A DNA stretch of 64,000 nucleotides from Sulfitobacter sp. S223 (GTDB lineage: Bacteria > Pseudomonadota > Alphaproteobacteria > Rhodobacterales > Rhodobacteraceae): positions 2,728,001-2,792,000 of the forward strand of contig NZ_CP083560.1 of NCBI RefSeq assembly GCF_025143825.1. The letters are read 5' to 3'. Position 1 is the stretch's first letter; every line of letters starts with the position of its first letter. Made by a program: the position numbers and the translations under genes. Below the pieces are notes generated by a model. The model saw only the letters and a list, made by a program, of their open reading frames with translations, did no database searches and was not told the origin of the DNA. Shown here in pieces: positions 8,866 to 17,846 of the stretch.

Positions 8866-9315
8866 TTATTTAGATGTCGCTTTTTTCGCAGCGGCTTGAA
8901 CGTCGCCGGAAACTTTTGACATAGCAGATGTTGCTTCTTCGGACATGTCTTTGCCAGCAGCCATCATCAGTTCAACTGTTTCCATCTGAACTTTTTTCGC
9001 TACTTCAGCAAAAGCGGCCATGTGCTCTGCAGCAGCTTCGGAGTAAGCTGTTGCGAAGTCTGTCATTGCTTTTGCGTAGTCAGCAGGCTCGGACTTTGCT
9101 TTTGCCATGTCGGTCAGCTTAGCAACTGTGTCTTTTGTCCACTTGGAAGAAATCTCTGTGGATTTCTCAACGGCTGTCAGGGCAACGCCGGACAGTTTTT
9201 CGTTCAGTGTCGCGGATGTTTTGAAAGATGCTTCCATGGAAGTTGTGTCCACTGGAAATGCGCCCATCATGTCTTTGAGCATTGCAGTCATGTCGGGTGT
9301 TTTTGCGGTAGCCAT
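8866..9315 (-). CDS. phaP: Phasin (PHB granule-associated protein)
   Basis: A 149-residue Ala/Lys-rich, almost wholly helical protein without cysteines, as expected for a phasin coating PHB granules. Begin at the ATG at 9315 (MATAKTPDM); the longer open frame to 9423 runs through the operator region and is not coding. Mid-protein TAVEKSTEISSKWTKDTVAKL and the tail MSEEATSAMSKVSGDV resemble roseobacter phasins. It sits between phaC and phaR, with two PhaR-type dyads just upstream and a clean terminator downstream, so it is probably a strongly expressed, PhaR-controlled monocistronic gene. Confidence 0.9.
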   Translation of the reverse strand: MATAKTPDMTAMLKDMMGAFPVDTTSMEASFKTSATLNEKLSGVALTAVEKSTEISSKWTKDTVAKLTDMAKAKSEPADYAKAMTDFATAYSEAAAEHMAAFAEVAKKVQMETVELMMAAGKDMSEEATSAMSKVSGDVQAAAKKATSK

Positions 9316-9413
9316 TATAGTCATCCTTTGTTTGCATATTCGGGGCAACATCGCCCTTTTAGAATTTCTGCGTGCCCTTGGGTCACCCAAGCGCCGCGTC
9401 TGCAAACAATATA

Positions 9414-9458
9414 GATGCTGCACCGCAGCATTGCAAGTTTTTTCTGCAATGCAGCATC
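9414..9458. promoter_or_regulatory. Tandem PhaR operators upstream of phaP
   Basis: Two CTGC-N3-GCAG dyads, CTGCACCGCAG (9418-9428) and CTGCAATGCAG (9444-9454), start 26 bp apart, and the outer arms GATGCTGC (9414-9421) and GCAGCATC (9451-9458) form a larger inverted repeat. They fill the 175-bp phaC-phaP gap about 100 bp upstream of the phasin start. This matches the known rule that PhaR represses phaP through TGC-rich sites. Confidence 0.8.
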
Positions 9459-9490
9459 TCGCTATAGTTGTGGAAAATCTGCCTTCAAAA

Positions 9491-11296
9491 TCAGCCCCTT
9501 GCCTTTACGGCAACATAGGTTCCCGGTGCATCGCACAAGATTTCTTGGCCGCCCTCACCCGGAATTCGCGCGGGAATCATCGCACCGGATCGCTTGCGCA
9601 GCCATTTCTCCCATCGGGGCCACCATGAGCCGTCGGTAAACTTCGCCCCGGCAAGCCAGTCTTCATGGTTTAGCGTAAGGTCCTTATTGGTATAGTGACC
9701 GTATTTGCCTTTGCTGGGCGGATTGACGATCCCTGCGATATGGCCCGACTGGGTCATGATAAAGGTCTTGTCCTTGCTGCCCATTTTCTGGACGCCACGG
9801 TAGCTATCCTTCCAAGGCGCGATGTGATCTGTCTCACAGGCGATGGCGCATAGCGGTACGTCGACTTCGTCCAGCACCAGATGATGACCACAAAGATCGT
9901 ATCCGCCCTCGGCCAGCTCATTACGTTGGCACAGACCGCGCAGATATTGCATGGCCATCTTGGCTGGCAGGTTCGCGCCATCCCCGTTCCAATAGAGCAG
10001 ATCGAACGCTGGCGGGGTTTCTCCCATCATATAGCTTTTGACGGCTGGACCGTAGACCAGATCATTCGACCTCAGAAACGAGAACGTCCGCGCCATCACA
10101 ATAGAGGGCAAGATGCCCTTGTCTTTCGTCTCCGCCTCGATCCCTTCAATAAAGTCATCCGTAAGGAATGGCTGGAACTCACCCTGATCCGAGAAATCCG
10201 TGAGCGCAGTAAAGAAGGTTGCGGATTTTACCGTGTCGTCCCCCCGCTGCTTGAGCAGCGATAGCGCAAGGCTTAGCGTCGTACCGGCAATACAGTAACC
10301 AACCGCATTCAAGCGCTTTTCGCCCGTGATCTTTTTCACCTGTGCAAAAGCTTCCAAATAGCCATCCAGCACATAATCATCCATGCCCACATCGCGGTAT
10401 GACGCATCAGGGTTAACCCAGCTGACCATGAACAGGGTATATCCCTGATCGACCACCCATTTGACCAAGGAGTTCTGCTCCTTGAGATCAAGAATGTAGA
10501 ATTTGTTGATCCAGGGTGGAAAAACCACCAGCGGAGTGCCGTGAACTTCTTCGGTTGTGGGGCTGTACTGGATCAGCTCAAACATGCGATTGCGGAATAC
10601 AACCTTCCCCGGCGTCGTGGCAATGTTGCCGCCCAGCTCGAACGCGTCCTCGTCTGCCAAGCGCACGATCAGCTCCCCGTGATTGGCCTCAAGGTCGGAA
10701 ATCAGGTTCTCAAGCCCTTTGATCAGGCTCTCGCCCTCTGTCTCGACCGCGCGCTGCAATGCATCTGGATTGGTGGGCAGAAAGTTGGTCGGACTCATCA
10801 TGTCGATGATCTGCCGCGAGAAGTATTTGAGACGCTTTTTCTCATGCGGCTCCATGTCTTCCACATCTTCAACCGCCTGCGCGAGCGCTTCGGAGTTTCG
10901 CATGTATTGTTGTTTGAGGAAATTGAAGTAGGGGTGCTTTTCCCACATCGGGTTGGTGAACCGGCGATCTGTGCCGGTGCGGTCCTGCGGAGCAGACAAA
11001 GTCCCTCTGGCAAGCGCCTGCTGGGCTTCGACAAAATGGGTGACAGATTTGGTCCAATACTCTAGCTGGTGCTCAATCAGCTTGGCAGGATTGGTCATCG
11101 CTTCTTGCATGTAGGCTTTTGCTGCTTTGGCAAAAAGCTCCTGATTCGGACCGTCTAGTGACGCTTGATGAGTATTTCTATTCGCCAGAACTGCGGTTAG
11201 GCGATCCCGCAGTCCTTCGACTTTGGTAAGGTTTTCGGTCATGCGGGCAAGGGCCTCGGCTGACGGTTGACCGGTGTCTGAGGAATTTGTTGTCAT
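9491..11296 (-). CDS. phaC: Class I polyhydroxyalkanoate synthase
   Basis: A 601-residue cytoplasmic enzyme, the normal length for class I PhaC. The lipase-like box GYCIAG places the catalytic Cys at about residue 335; upstream are the conserved PPWINKFYILDL and SWVNPDASYRDVG blocks, and downstream the Asp (near VPLCAIACETDHIAPW) and His (TQSGHIAGIVNPP) of the triad. It polymerises (R)-3-hydroxybutyryl-CoA on PHB granules. The ATG has GGAAG about eight bases upstream. It is divergent from phaZ, sharing a 112-bp promoter region that includes a TGC-rich half-matching PhaR site (TTGCACTTGCAGCA near 11319). Confidence 0.97.
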   Translation of the reverse strand: MTTNSSDTGQPSAEALARMTENLTKVEGLRDRLTAVLANRNTHQASLDGPNQELFAKAAKAYMQEAMTNPAKLIEHQLEYWTKSVTHFVEAQQALARGTLSAPQDRTGTDRRFTNPMWEKHPYFNFLKQQYMRNSEALAQAVEDVEDMEPHEKKRLKYFSRQIIDMMSPTNFLPTNPDALQRAVETEGESLIKGLENLISDLEANHGELIVRLADEDAFELGGNIATTPGKVVFRNRMFELIQYSPTTEEVHGTPLVVFPPWINKFYILDLKEQNSLVKWVVDQGYTLFMVSWVNPDASYRDVGMDDYVLDGYLEAFAQVKKITGEKRLNAVGYCIAGTTLSLALSLLKQRGDDTVKSATFFTALTDFSDQGEFQPFLTDDFIEGIEAETKDKGILPSIVMARTFSFLRSNDLVYGPAVKSYMMGETPPAFDLLYWNGDGANLPAKMAMQYLRGLCQRNELAEGGYDLCGHHLVLDEVDVPLCAIACETDHIAPWKDSYRGVQKMGSKDKTFIMTQSGHIAGIVNPPSKGKYGHYTNKDLTLNHEDWLAGAKFTDGSWWPRWEKWLRKRSGAMIPARIPGEGGQEILCDAPGTYVAVKARG

Positions 11297-11408
11297 CTTA
11301 ACGCTTCCGTCCTATGTTTGCACTTGCAGCATTTTCGCATGGCGGGCAGTTTTTAACGTCCCAGCGTTAGTGTAGCCCGAATTTGGGCTTTGAGACAGGA
11401 GTTCCGCA

Positions 11409-12692
11409 ATGCGCTTTATGGCATCTTACGATATGATGGAAACAATCCGAAACACTAATCAGTGGCTTGGCGCTTCGGCAACCGCGATGGCTTCTTACCC
11501 AGCGCTTTCCATTTTTCCCAATCCAGCCCTAGAGTGGATAAGCGCATGGGGCGAAGTCACCGAGCGGACGTTCAGCCGCATGGTGGTCAAACCCGACTGG
11601 AACATCCCCCCTTTCGTAGGCGCCAACGGCACAGATCGGCTGGTTTCGACCCAGATCGAGATTGCCGGGCCTTTCGGCGACCTGTTGCACTTCAAAGTAC
11701 AAGGCCGCACCCAAAAGCGCCGCAAGGTTTTGTTGGTCGCACCAATGTCAGGCCACTATGCAACGCTGCTGCGTTCAACTGTGATCAGCCTGCTGCCTGA
11801 TTGTGATCTGTACATCACCGATTGGCACAATGCGCGCGACATTCCTGTCAGCGCCGGCAAATTCGACGTCGAAGACTACACCATGCATCTGGTGGACTAC
11901 ATGCGCCATCTCGGCCCGGACACCCACGTGATTGCCGTCTGCCAGCCTGCGCCACTGACACTTGCAGCAACTGCATATCTCGCCGAGGAAGATCCCGCAG
12001 CGCAGCCACGCTCGCTAACGCTGATCGGTGGTCCAATTGATCCAAGTGCGTCACCGACCGAAGTGACTGATTTCGGCCACTCCGTGACGATGGGCCAGCT
12101 TGAGCAGTCCATGATTCAACGCGTCGGATTTAAATATGCCGGTGTGGGCCGCAAGGTTTATCCGGGCCTGTTGCAGCTATCGTCGTTCATTTCAATGAAC
12201 CCCGACACGCACCGTGATGCGTTCGTCAACCAGATCCAGCGTGTCGCCAAAGGCGAAGCGCATGAGCATGACAAGCACAACAAGTTCTACGATGAATACC
12301 TTGCTGTGATGGACATGCCCGCCGAATTCTATCTGTCGACCGTAGACCGTATTTTCAAAAACGGTGAAATCGCCAACAATGAATTCGTTGTGAACGGTAA
12401 GAAAGTCGACATGGGCAAGATCACCACCGTGGCGGTCAAAACTGTCGAAGGCTCCAAAGACGATATCTCGGCGCCGGGTCAGTGTATCGCTGCCCTCGCG
12501 CTGTGTACCGGCCTGCCTGACAGCAAAAAAGCAAGCCACGTCGAGGAAGGCGCTGGTCACTATGGTATCTTCGCAGGCAAAAGCTGGCGCACCAACATTC
12601 GCCCGCTTGTACTGAACTTCATCGATGCCAATGACATCACCGAAGAAGCTGCCGAGGCCAAGCCTCCGGCCAACAAGAACGCGGCGGCCTGA
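11409..12692 (+). CDS. phaZ: Intracellular poly(3-hydroxybutyrate) depolymerase
   Basis: A 427-residue i-nPHB depolymerase. The nucleophile segment is AVCQPAP with Cys near residue 178, characteristic of the intracellular PhaZ group that uses Cys in place of Ser; no signal peptide is present. FVGANGTDRL, VAPMSGHYATLLR and the C-terminal EEGAGHYGIFAG with the catalytic His are also visible. It mobilises stored PHB. Start is backed by AGGAG eight bases upstream. Facing phaC head to head, it completes synthesis, granule coat, repressor and breakdown in one 4.5-kb block. Confidence 0.95.
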   Translation: MRFMASYDMMETIRNTNQWLGASATAMASYPALSIFPNPALEWISAWGEVTERTFSRMVVKPDWNIPPFVGANGTDRLVSTQIEIAGPFGDLLHFKVQGRTQKRRKVLLVAPMSGHYATLLRSTVISLLPDCDLYITDWHNARDIPVSAGKFDVEDYTMHLVDYMRHLGPDTHVIAVCQPAPLTLAATAYLAEEDPAAQPRSLTLIGGPIDPSASPTEVTDFGHSVTMGQLEQSMIQRVGFKYAGVGRKVYPGLLQLSSFISMNPDTHRDAFVNQIQRVAKGEAHEHDKHNKFYDEYLAVMDMPAEFYLSTVDRIFKNGEIANNEFVVNGKKVDMGKITTVAVKTVEGSKDDISAPGQCIAALALCTGLPDSKKASHVEEGAGHYGIFAGKSWRTNIRPLVLNFIDANDITEEAAEAKPPANKNAAA

Positions 12693-12699
12693 TACTGAC

Positions 12700-13269
12700 A
12701 TGCCTGACGTGCCCTTTTCCTGCCCTTGCGGCGAGATAAAGGGCACGTTGCATGGTGCCACGCCAACATCCGGCAATCATGTGCGCTGCTATTGCTCGGC
12801 CTGCCGCGCTGCGGTTTTGTATACCACTGGCGTTGATGTCGAAGATCGCGGTGTCGAGCTGTACCAGACGACCCCCGATAAGATCAGCTTTGAACAGGGT
12901 CAGGAAAATCTGGCCGTGTTCTCATTCTCACCGAAAAAACTGTTGCGCTACCGCGCGTCCTGCTGTGGCGCACCGCTGTTCACGATGCTACCCACCCCGA
13001 AATTCGCACTTGCCGGTGTGATGACGGACCTTTTAGCCGACAAAACCGCGATTGGACCGGTCGCGATGGAGGCATTCGTCCCGCAGCCTGACGGGTCGTC
13101 AAAACACACATCTGTCGTGCGACTATACGGTGGAACGATGTGGCGCGCCTTGGTCGCACGGATAACGGGCCGCTGGAAGCAGACACCGTTCTTTGACATC
13201 GCGACAGGAAAGCCTGTGGCAGAAATCTACGTCCCCACCCCAGAGGAACGCGCGCGCCTGCCTTTGTGA
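12700..13269 (+). CDS. DUF6151/GFA-like zinc-binding protein
   Basis: A 189-residue protein starting at the ATG at 12700, eight bases after the phaZ stop. It has the cysteine layout of the Gfa (glutathione-dependent formaldehyde-activating) fold: CPCGEIKG at about residues 6-13, CYCSACRAA at about 28-36 and a CCG at about 89. These should bind structural and perhaps catalytic zinc. The family assignment as DUF6151 is from memory. Close spacing to phaZ suggests co-transcription, but no link to PHB is known to me. Confidence 0.7.
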   Translation: MPDVPFSCPCGEIKGTLHGATPTSGNHVRCYCSACRAAVLYTTGVDVEDRGVELYQTTPDKISFEQGQENLAVFSFSPKKLLRYRASCCGAPLFTMLPTPKFALAGVMTDLLADKTAIGPVAMEAFVPQPDGSSKHTSVVRLYGGTMWRALVARITGRWKQTPFFDIATGKPVAEIYVPTPEERARLPL

Positions 13270-13270
13270 A

Positions 13271-13981
13271 CTACTGCAATACGTAAGGTTGAGCGAGCCA
13301 TTCACGCAGGGCTGCTGTTGTTTCTTCTGGCTGTTCCAGCGTCGGCAAATGACCCGCATCATCCAATACGCGCAATTTTGCGTAGGGTATCAGTTCGGCC
13401 ATAAATTCATGACGTTTGACGGGGCATAGCGTGTCAAACGCACCGCACATCACCAGCGCTGGCACCTTGCAACGGCGCAGCGTGGCCTGCTGATCTTTGC
13501 GACGTTGCATCGCGCGGGCCTGACGGATGTATACCTCGGGCCCAAGCGTACGCGCCATCTCCATTACCAGCCCCAAAACTTCGCCGCGGTAGGGGCCGGG
13601 AGCAAGCGTATTCAGCCCGATTTCAGACCGCATCACTTCATCCAGCCTTCCAGAGCGGACTTTTACGATCATGGGTTCACGGTTGGCCGCCAAAACAGGT
13701 GTTTCAGCCAGCGGGTGCGTGTCGATCAAAGCAATGCGGCTGACCCTATCGGGTGCGCGCCGCATGATTTCCATCGCGACGGCCCCCCCCATGGCCAAGC
13801 CTGCCAGCGCAAAACGCTTGGGAAGGATATCCAGCAGCCCCGATGCGATTTCTTCAATCCGCTCACCTTGCGTTACAGGCGCGACCATGACGGCTGTATC
13901 ATTCGACAGCTCGGCAATTTGCGGCCCGAAAAGGCGCGCATCACACATCATTCCCGGCAATAGAACCAGTGGCTCTTTCAT
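13271..13981 (-). CDS. Alpha/beta hydrolase-fold protein with Ala at the nucleophile position
   Basis: A 236-residue alpha/beta-hydrolase (LPGMMCDARLFGPQ oxyanion region, nucleophile elbow near residue 76, Asp in CGAFDTLCP, His in DDAGHLPTLEQPE). The elbow reads AGLAMGGAVAM, so the usual Ser of G-x-S-x-G is Ala; the codon is GCC and one base change (TCC) would restore Ser. Start is the ATG at 13981 with GGAG upstream; a GTG four codons earlier is an alternative. It may be a non-catalytic member, or a sequencing/assembly change. It converges on the GFA-like gene. Confidence 0.78.
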   Translation of the reverse strand: MKEPLVLLPGMMCDARLFGPQIAELSNDTAVMVAPVTQGERIEEIASGLLDILPKRFALAGLAMGGAVAMEIMRRAPDRVSRIALIDTHPLAETPVLAANREPMIVKVRSGRLDEVMRSEIGLNTLAPGPYRGEVLGLVMEMARTLGPEVYIRQARAMQRRKDQQATLRRCKVPALVMCGAFDTLCPVKRHEFMAELIPYAKLRVLDDAGHLPTLEQPEETTAALREWLAQPYVLQ

Positions 13982-14046
13982 TGGGTGTCTCACTCCGGTT
14001 ACCCTGCCCCGCGTGCATGCCGTGCCACGCCAGCGGGTGCAAGCCC

Positions 14047-14673
14047 TCAGGGATAGGCAATGCCCCGCAATGGGGGGAAATCCGCGTATCGCGCTTGGCG
14101 CGCAGGCAGATCGTCGGACGGTTCATCCCCTGCGCGCAACAGCATGCCACGCGGCGAGATATAGCTGGAGATGGTGCGCAGCGGCACGGGACGCCAGACA
14201 AGGTTGAAGGCGGCGAGTTTTGGAAAGAACCACATCTCGGAATAGGGCAGATGGTCATGGACCCACCACGCCAGATCGCGCCAGTCGCGGCCCTGCGCAT
14301 ATTGATCCGCAAACCACGGAACGACCACCGATGCGCCTGCAATAGGACGGTCGGGCCAGTCCCAGATATGACACTCAATCGGGTTTTCACTGCGCGCGCA
14401 GTTGAGCCGGTTCTCATTGCCATAAGTATTCAGCGCCGCCGACCGATAGCCAGAGCGCACGGCAACGCGGCCAAAGGTTTCCTCCAACGGATCAAGCAGT
14501 TCCTGACACAGGTGGCTACCATGGCGGATAGCAAGATCGGGCGTATCGGGGATGTTGGGTACACCGTGGAATGCGCTGATTTCGCTCATCAGAAAGTCAC
14601 GCATATAGAAATGTTTAGACAGGCGCACACGGCCAAGTGTCTCAAGGCTCCACATTCTGGCCGGTTTGCGCAT
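14047..14673 (-). CDS. Peptidase M15-like protein (D-Ala-D-Ala carboxypeptidase fold)
   Basis: A 208-residue protein whose N-terminal half (LSKHFYMRDFLMSE, then GSHLCQELLDPLEETFG and VRSGYRSAALN) resembles M15A peptidases and phage-like peptidoglycan carboxypeptidases. The typical zinc triad is not complete to my eye: an H-x-W-D-W segment near residue 103 is the only obvious candidate, so activity is uncertain. No signal peptide. The ATG at 14673 overlaps the stop of the upstream VOC gene (TGATG), showing a two-gene leftward operon. Confidence 0.55.
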   Translation of the reverse strand: MRKPARMWSLETLGRVRLSKHFYMRDFLMSEISAFHGVPNIPDTPDLAIRHGSHLCQELLDPLEETFGRVAVRSGYRSAALNTYGNENRLNCARSENPIECHIWDWPDRPIAGASVVVPWFADQYAQGRDWRDLAWWVHDHLPYSEMWFFPKLAAFNLVWRPVPLRTISSYISPRGMLLRAGDEPSDDLPARQARYADFPPLRGIAYP

Positions 14674-15098
14674 CAATACCCGTTCCAACGGAACGCACCG
14701 TCCGCGCCAAGAGGTGAAAAGGGATTATGCGCCACCTCCCAGATTGTCCCTTCGGGATCAGCGAAATAGCCGATATATCCTCCCCAGAAAACATCGCCGG
14801 CAGGCTTTAGGATCGTGCCACCCGCCGCCTCGGCACGCGACAGCAGCGGCGCGACCTCTTCCTTGGTTCGTACATTGTAAGAGAACGTGGACGCCCCGCG
14901 ACCAAGCGCGCCTACTGGCATCCCTATGTCTTCGGCCAGTTTTTCAAGCGGATAAAGCCCCAGTGTTTGGCCGATCAGATCAAAGGCAATCACGCCATCC
15001 GGCGTTTCCACGCGCTGCCAGCCCAGCGCTTCGTAGAAGGCGGCGATGCCATCCATATCGCCGACACCAAGGGTAATCAGGCTGATCCGTTGATCCAT
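14673..15098 (-). CDS. VOC (glyoxalase/bleomycin resistance) family protein
   Basis: A 141-residue single-chain VOC protein with the paired beta-alpha-beta-beta-beta modules: DQRISLITLGVGDMDGIAAFYEALGW at the N-terminus (split here: first strand and helix) and a C-terminal GYIGYFADPEGTIWEVAHNP with a probable metal-ligand Glu. Such proteins bind metals and isomerise or cleave small molecules, or sequester toxins. The substrate is not predictable. It is translationally coupled to the M15-like gene downstream. Confidence 0.82.
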   Translation of the reverse strand: MDQRISLITLGVGDMDGIAAFYEALGWQRVETPDGVIAFDLIGQTLGLYPLEKLAEDIGMPVGALGRGASTFSYNVRTKEEVAPLLSRAEAAGGTILKPAGDVFWGGYIGYFADPEGTIWEVAHNPFSPLGADGAFRWNGY

Positions 15099-15141
15099 TA
15101 TGCGGCCCTCCGTACCAGAATTTCTGTTTCAACCCATTGCC

Positions 15142-15888
15142 TCAGGACGCTAAGACGTCCCCTAAAGCCTTCTCGATGAGGCTCAAACATGGTCCATCAG
15201 AGAAACGATGATCCGCGTCCTTCACCAGCAAAAGCTGAATGTCCGGGCCTGCCGCATGCTCAAGCAGACGCGTCGCGGTCGCCACAGTAACTGCGGTATC
15301 GGCGGTGCCCTGTAGCATGCGCACACAAAATGGCAGTTCAAGCGGATCGCGCAAGACCAAATGATCGCGCCCGTCCTCAACCATGCGACGTGTCACCACA
15401 TAGGGTTCCATGTAATCGGACGGCAGCTCAACCCTGCCCTGTTCTTGCAGCTGCGTCTTTTGGGCTTCATCAAATCCCGCCCACCAGCCATCTTCTGTGA
15501 AATCCGGCGCTGCTGCGATGGTGACCAGACCGGCCAAACGTTCGGGCCGTGCGCGTGCCAGAAGTAGCGCCTGCCAACCGCCCATGCTGGAGCCGACCGG
15601 CACAATCGCATCGTCCGTCAAAGCATCGACCACAGCCAATGTGTCAGCGTGCCAATCCCCGATGCATCCATCTGCAAACGTTCCAGACGACTGACCATGG
15701 CCTGAATAATCAAACCGCAGGAATGCACGACCTTCGGCACGCGCCCAGTCCTCCAGATGTACCGCTTTGGTGCCTTCCATGTCAGATTTCAGCCCGCCAA
15801 GAAACACCACACAAGGGCCTTCCCCTTCGGTCAAATGGTAGGCAATACGCTGTCCTTGTGCCGTCTCTAGATATGATGGTTCTGACAT
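15142..15888 (-). CDS. Alpha/beta hydrolase
   Basis: A 248-residue serine hydrolase. Start is the ATG at 15888 (GGAG six bases upstream); the open frame continues to 15942 without family signal. The nucleophile elbow GSSMGGWQALLLA is near residue 101, an early FLGGLKSDMEGTK oxyanion segment and FDYSGHGQSSG are present, and the C-terminal VKDADHRFSDG supplies the His. Family relatives are short-chain ester or palmitoyl thioester hydrolases (ABHD10-like). A 293-base gap to the next gene upstream (15889-16181) shows no other gene. Confidence 0.82.
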   Translation of the reverse strand: MSEPSYLETAQGQRIAYHLTEGEGPCVVFLGGLKSDMEGTKAVHLEDWARAEGRAFLRFDYSGHGQSSGTFADGCIGDWHADTLAVVDALTDDAIVPVGSSMGGWQALLLARARPERLAGLVTIAAAPDFTEDGWWAGFDEAQKTQLQEQGRVELPSDYMEPYVVTRRMVEDGRDHLVLRDPLELPFCVRMLQGTADTAVTVATATRLLEHAAGPDIQLLLVKDADHRFSDGPCLSLIEKALGDVLAS

Positions 15889-16181
15889 ATGCTTCTCCGC
15901 CAATTTTTGGGTGATCATGCGCAGCCACAAACCGGAGAGCAACCGCGCGCGCGAAATATATTAGATCACCCTGGTCACGACAGGCGATGTACTGGCTTCC
16001 GCAACGCGACAAGCAATCGCCGGGCAAACTGGGCGTACAGCTGGGACTTCTGCAGTATTGCGGGGTGAAGCTTTTGCGACGCGCTGTGGCCAGTGCGCCA
16101 AAGCTAACGCAAGAGCCCGCTCATTATTTTTGACAGCGTGCCCTATTCCATCCGCACGGCTGTGGCTTTGTTCATTGCCGC

Positions 16182-16412
16182 CTAGCCACTAACATAGGGC
16201 TCGTCGCTGGGGCGGAAGAATATCTTTTGATTATGCAGTCGGCCCAGCAAATCATCTATTTCGTGAACATGATTTTCATCGTCAGTCTGGGGCAGCAACG
16301 CACGCGACCCCTCGCGGCCAAGTGACAGGTCACGCTTCACGACGTTCAGAGCCGCTTCGATCAGATCGATATCGCTGAGAGTAAGATCGAAATTCCGGTT
16401 ATACTTTGGCAT
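16182..16412 (-). CDS. Small conserved hypothetical protein (76 aa)
   Basis: A short acidic protein, MPKYNRNFDLTLSDIDLIE..., begun at the ATG at 16412 with AAAGG six bases upstream; a TTG five codons earlier is less likely. It is predicted mostly helical, with a His-rich stretch (ENHVHEID) and no membrane segment. I recognise it as resembling small uncharacterised roseobacter proteins but know no function. It lies 50 bases in front of the end of the MFS gene, same strand, and could be the tail of that transcript. Confidence 0.6.
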   Translation of the reverse strand: MPKYNRNFDLTLSDIDLIEAALNVVKRDLSLGREGSRALLPQTDDENHVHEIDDLLGRLHNQKIFFRPSDEPYVSG

Positions 16413-16462
16413 TAGATGACCTTTCAAAGATGCACCGATAATGCCTCAGTCGTGCACAGCGT

Positions 16463-17737
16463 TCAAGCGCTCTCCGCCTCTGGCAGACCTTTTGCCACCA
16501 CCGTTCCGGCCAAAGCCATCCCTGCAAATAATACCAGCACAACCTGAGGACCGAACAGCGCGGCCCCCCCACCAGCGACACCCGCCACCAGCAAAAGCAC
16601 ACCGATCACAGTATTGGCCACAGCCGCATAAGCTGAGCGTTCGTCGGCGGGCGAAATATCGACCAAATAGGTTGAGCGCCCCTGTCGCACACCGTGATAG
16701 GCAATCATCAACGCAAATAGCGCAACCGGCATAGCCCAGACCGTCTGGGCCAGCCCGGCTTGGGCAAACACGATGGCAAGGCCAATAGCCAGCGCACCAC
16801 AAATCCCCGTAAGCATCAGGACGCGGCGGCTGGATTGATCAGACAGGCGCCCCCAGACATAAGAGCTGATCAAGGACGCTGCCGCCGAGGCAAGCACCAA
16901 GGCACCCAATGCGCCAAGCGAACCACCGTCCTCGCCGCCCAGAATGACAAAATACGGCGGTGCAAGCGCCGTCGATACAAGCAGACCCCGCACGATAATA
17001 AAGCGCCAGAGAACCGGATTGTCCTTAAGCACTGAGAACGACGCCTTAATTCCGCCTTTGGCTTCGCTCGGCTCTTCCTTCAGCGTCGTAAACAGTGCTG
17101 CCGCAAGGCCCCAAAGCGCGGCTGCAAGGCCAATCGCCGCAATAACCGCACCGCGTTCTTGCAGAATACCTGAAATCAGAAGCCCTGCAAAAACCAGCAC
17201 ACCGACGGAAGAGACGGAACCGGCAAGACCCGTCACAGACCCGCGACGTGCCTGCCCGACGGTCTTACCTAAAATGTCCTTGTAAGAAACAGAGCAGAGC
17301 GCCCGAAAAAGTGCCAATGCAGCAAGTGCCCCACAAATGGCCAGACCGGCCGCAGCACCCTCCAGACTAAGCGCGGCCAGAACGATCAGGCCCGCGCACA
17401 GGCCTTGTCCGGCAGAGCCGATGACCCACGCCCATTTGCGATGTTTCATGTTTTGAACCCAGCCTGCCATTGCGATCTGCGGCAATAGCGCACCGCCTTC
17501 GCGCAGCGGCACCAAGGCACCGGCATAAACAGCAGGTGCGCCAAGCGATGTCAGCAGCCAGCTAAGCACGAGCTTGGGGTCAATCAGACCGTCCGCAACC
17601 TTTGTCATGCTCAGGGAGGCGGCGTGCCGCAAACCATTTGCCGCCTCTGCCTTTTGCGCCTCTTCGCTGAGACTGTCGGCAGGTTCTTCCGCGCCAGAAA
17701 TCGCCTTGAAAGCTTTTTGGGTAGTGTTCTGCTGCAT
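16463..17737 (-). CDS. MFS transporter
   Basis: A 424-residue polytopic membrane protein, about twelve hydrophobic segments, with short basic cytoplasmic loops (GRLSDQSSRRVLMLTG near residue 285 is the repeat of the MFS motif A). An unusual soluble N-terminal stretch of some 40 residues (QQNTTQKAFKAISGAEEPADS) precedes the first helix. ATG at 17737 is chosen because the longer open frame overlaps the divergent MFS gene's promoter. Substrate unknown. It faces a second, unrelated MFS gene across 109 bp. Confidence 0.82.
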   Translation of the reverse strand: MQQNTTQKAFKAISGAEEPADSLSEEAQKAEAANGLRHAASLSMTKVADGLIDPKLVLSWLLTSLGAPAVYAGALVPLREGGALLPQIAMAGWVQNMKHRKWAWVIGSAGQGLCAGLIVLAALSLEGAAAGLAICGALAALALFRALCSVSYKDILGKTVGQARRGSVTGLAGSVSSVGVLVFAGLLISGILQERGAVIAAIGLAAALWGLAAALFTTLKEEPSEAKGGIKASFSVLKDNPVLWRFIIVRGLLVSTALAPPYFVILGGEDGGSLGALGALVLASAAASLISSYVWGRLSDQSSRRVLMLTGICGALAIGLAIVFAQAGLAQTVWAMPVALFALMIAYHGVRQGRSTYLVDISPADERSAYAAVANTVIGVLLLVAGVAGGGAALFGPQVVLVLFAGMALAGTVVAKGLPEAESA

Positions 17738-17846
17738 GGCGGTCGGGTCCTTTGGTCTACTTTTCATCTGGCTGTGCCGTAACGGCACATTGTCAGCTCT
17801 GGCGCTGTCTCTTGCAGGGGTATTGTTTAATGATACACCATTTTGC

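Noticed and set aside
9316..9423. N-terminal extension of phasin
   Set aside because: The stretch contains the phaP promoter/operator area, and MATAK at 9315 is the natural phasin start.
17574..17846. N-terminal extension of the plus-strand MFS gene
   Set aside because: It is antisense to the other MFS gene and its divergent promoter; the family sequence starts at the ATG at 17847.
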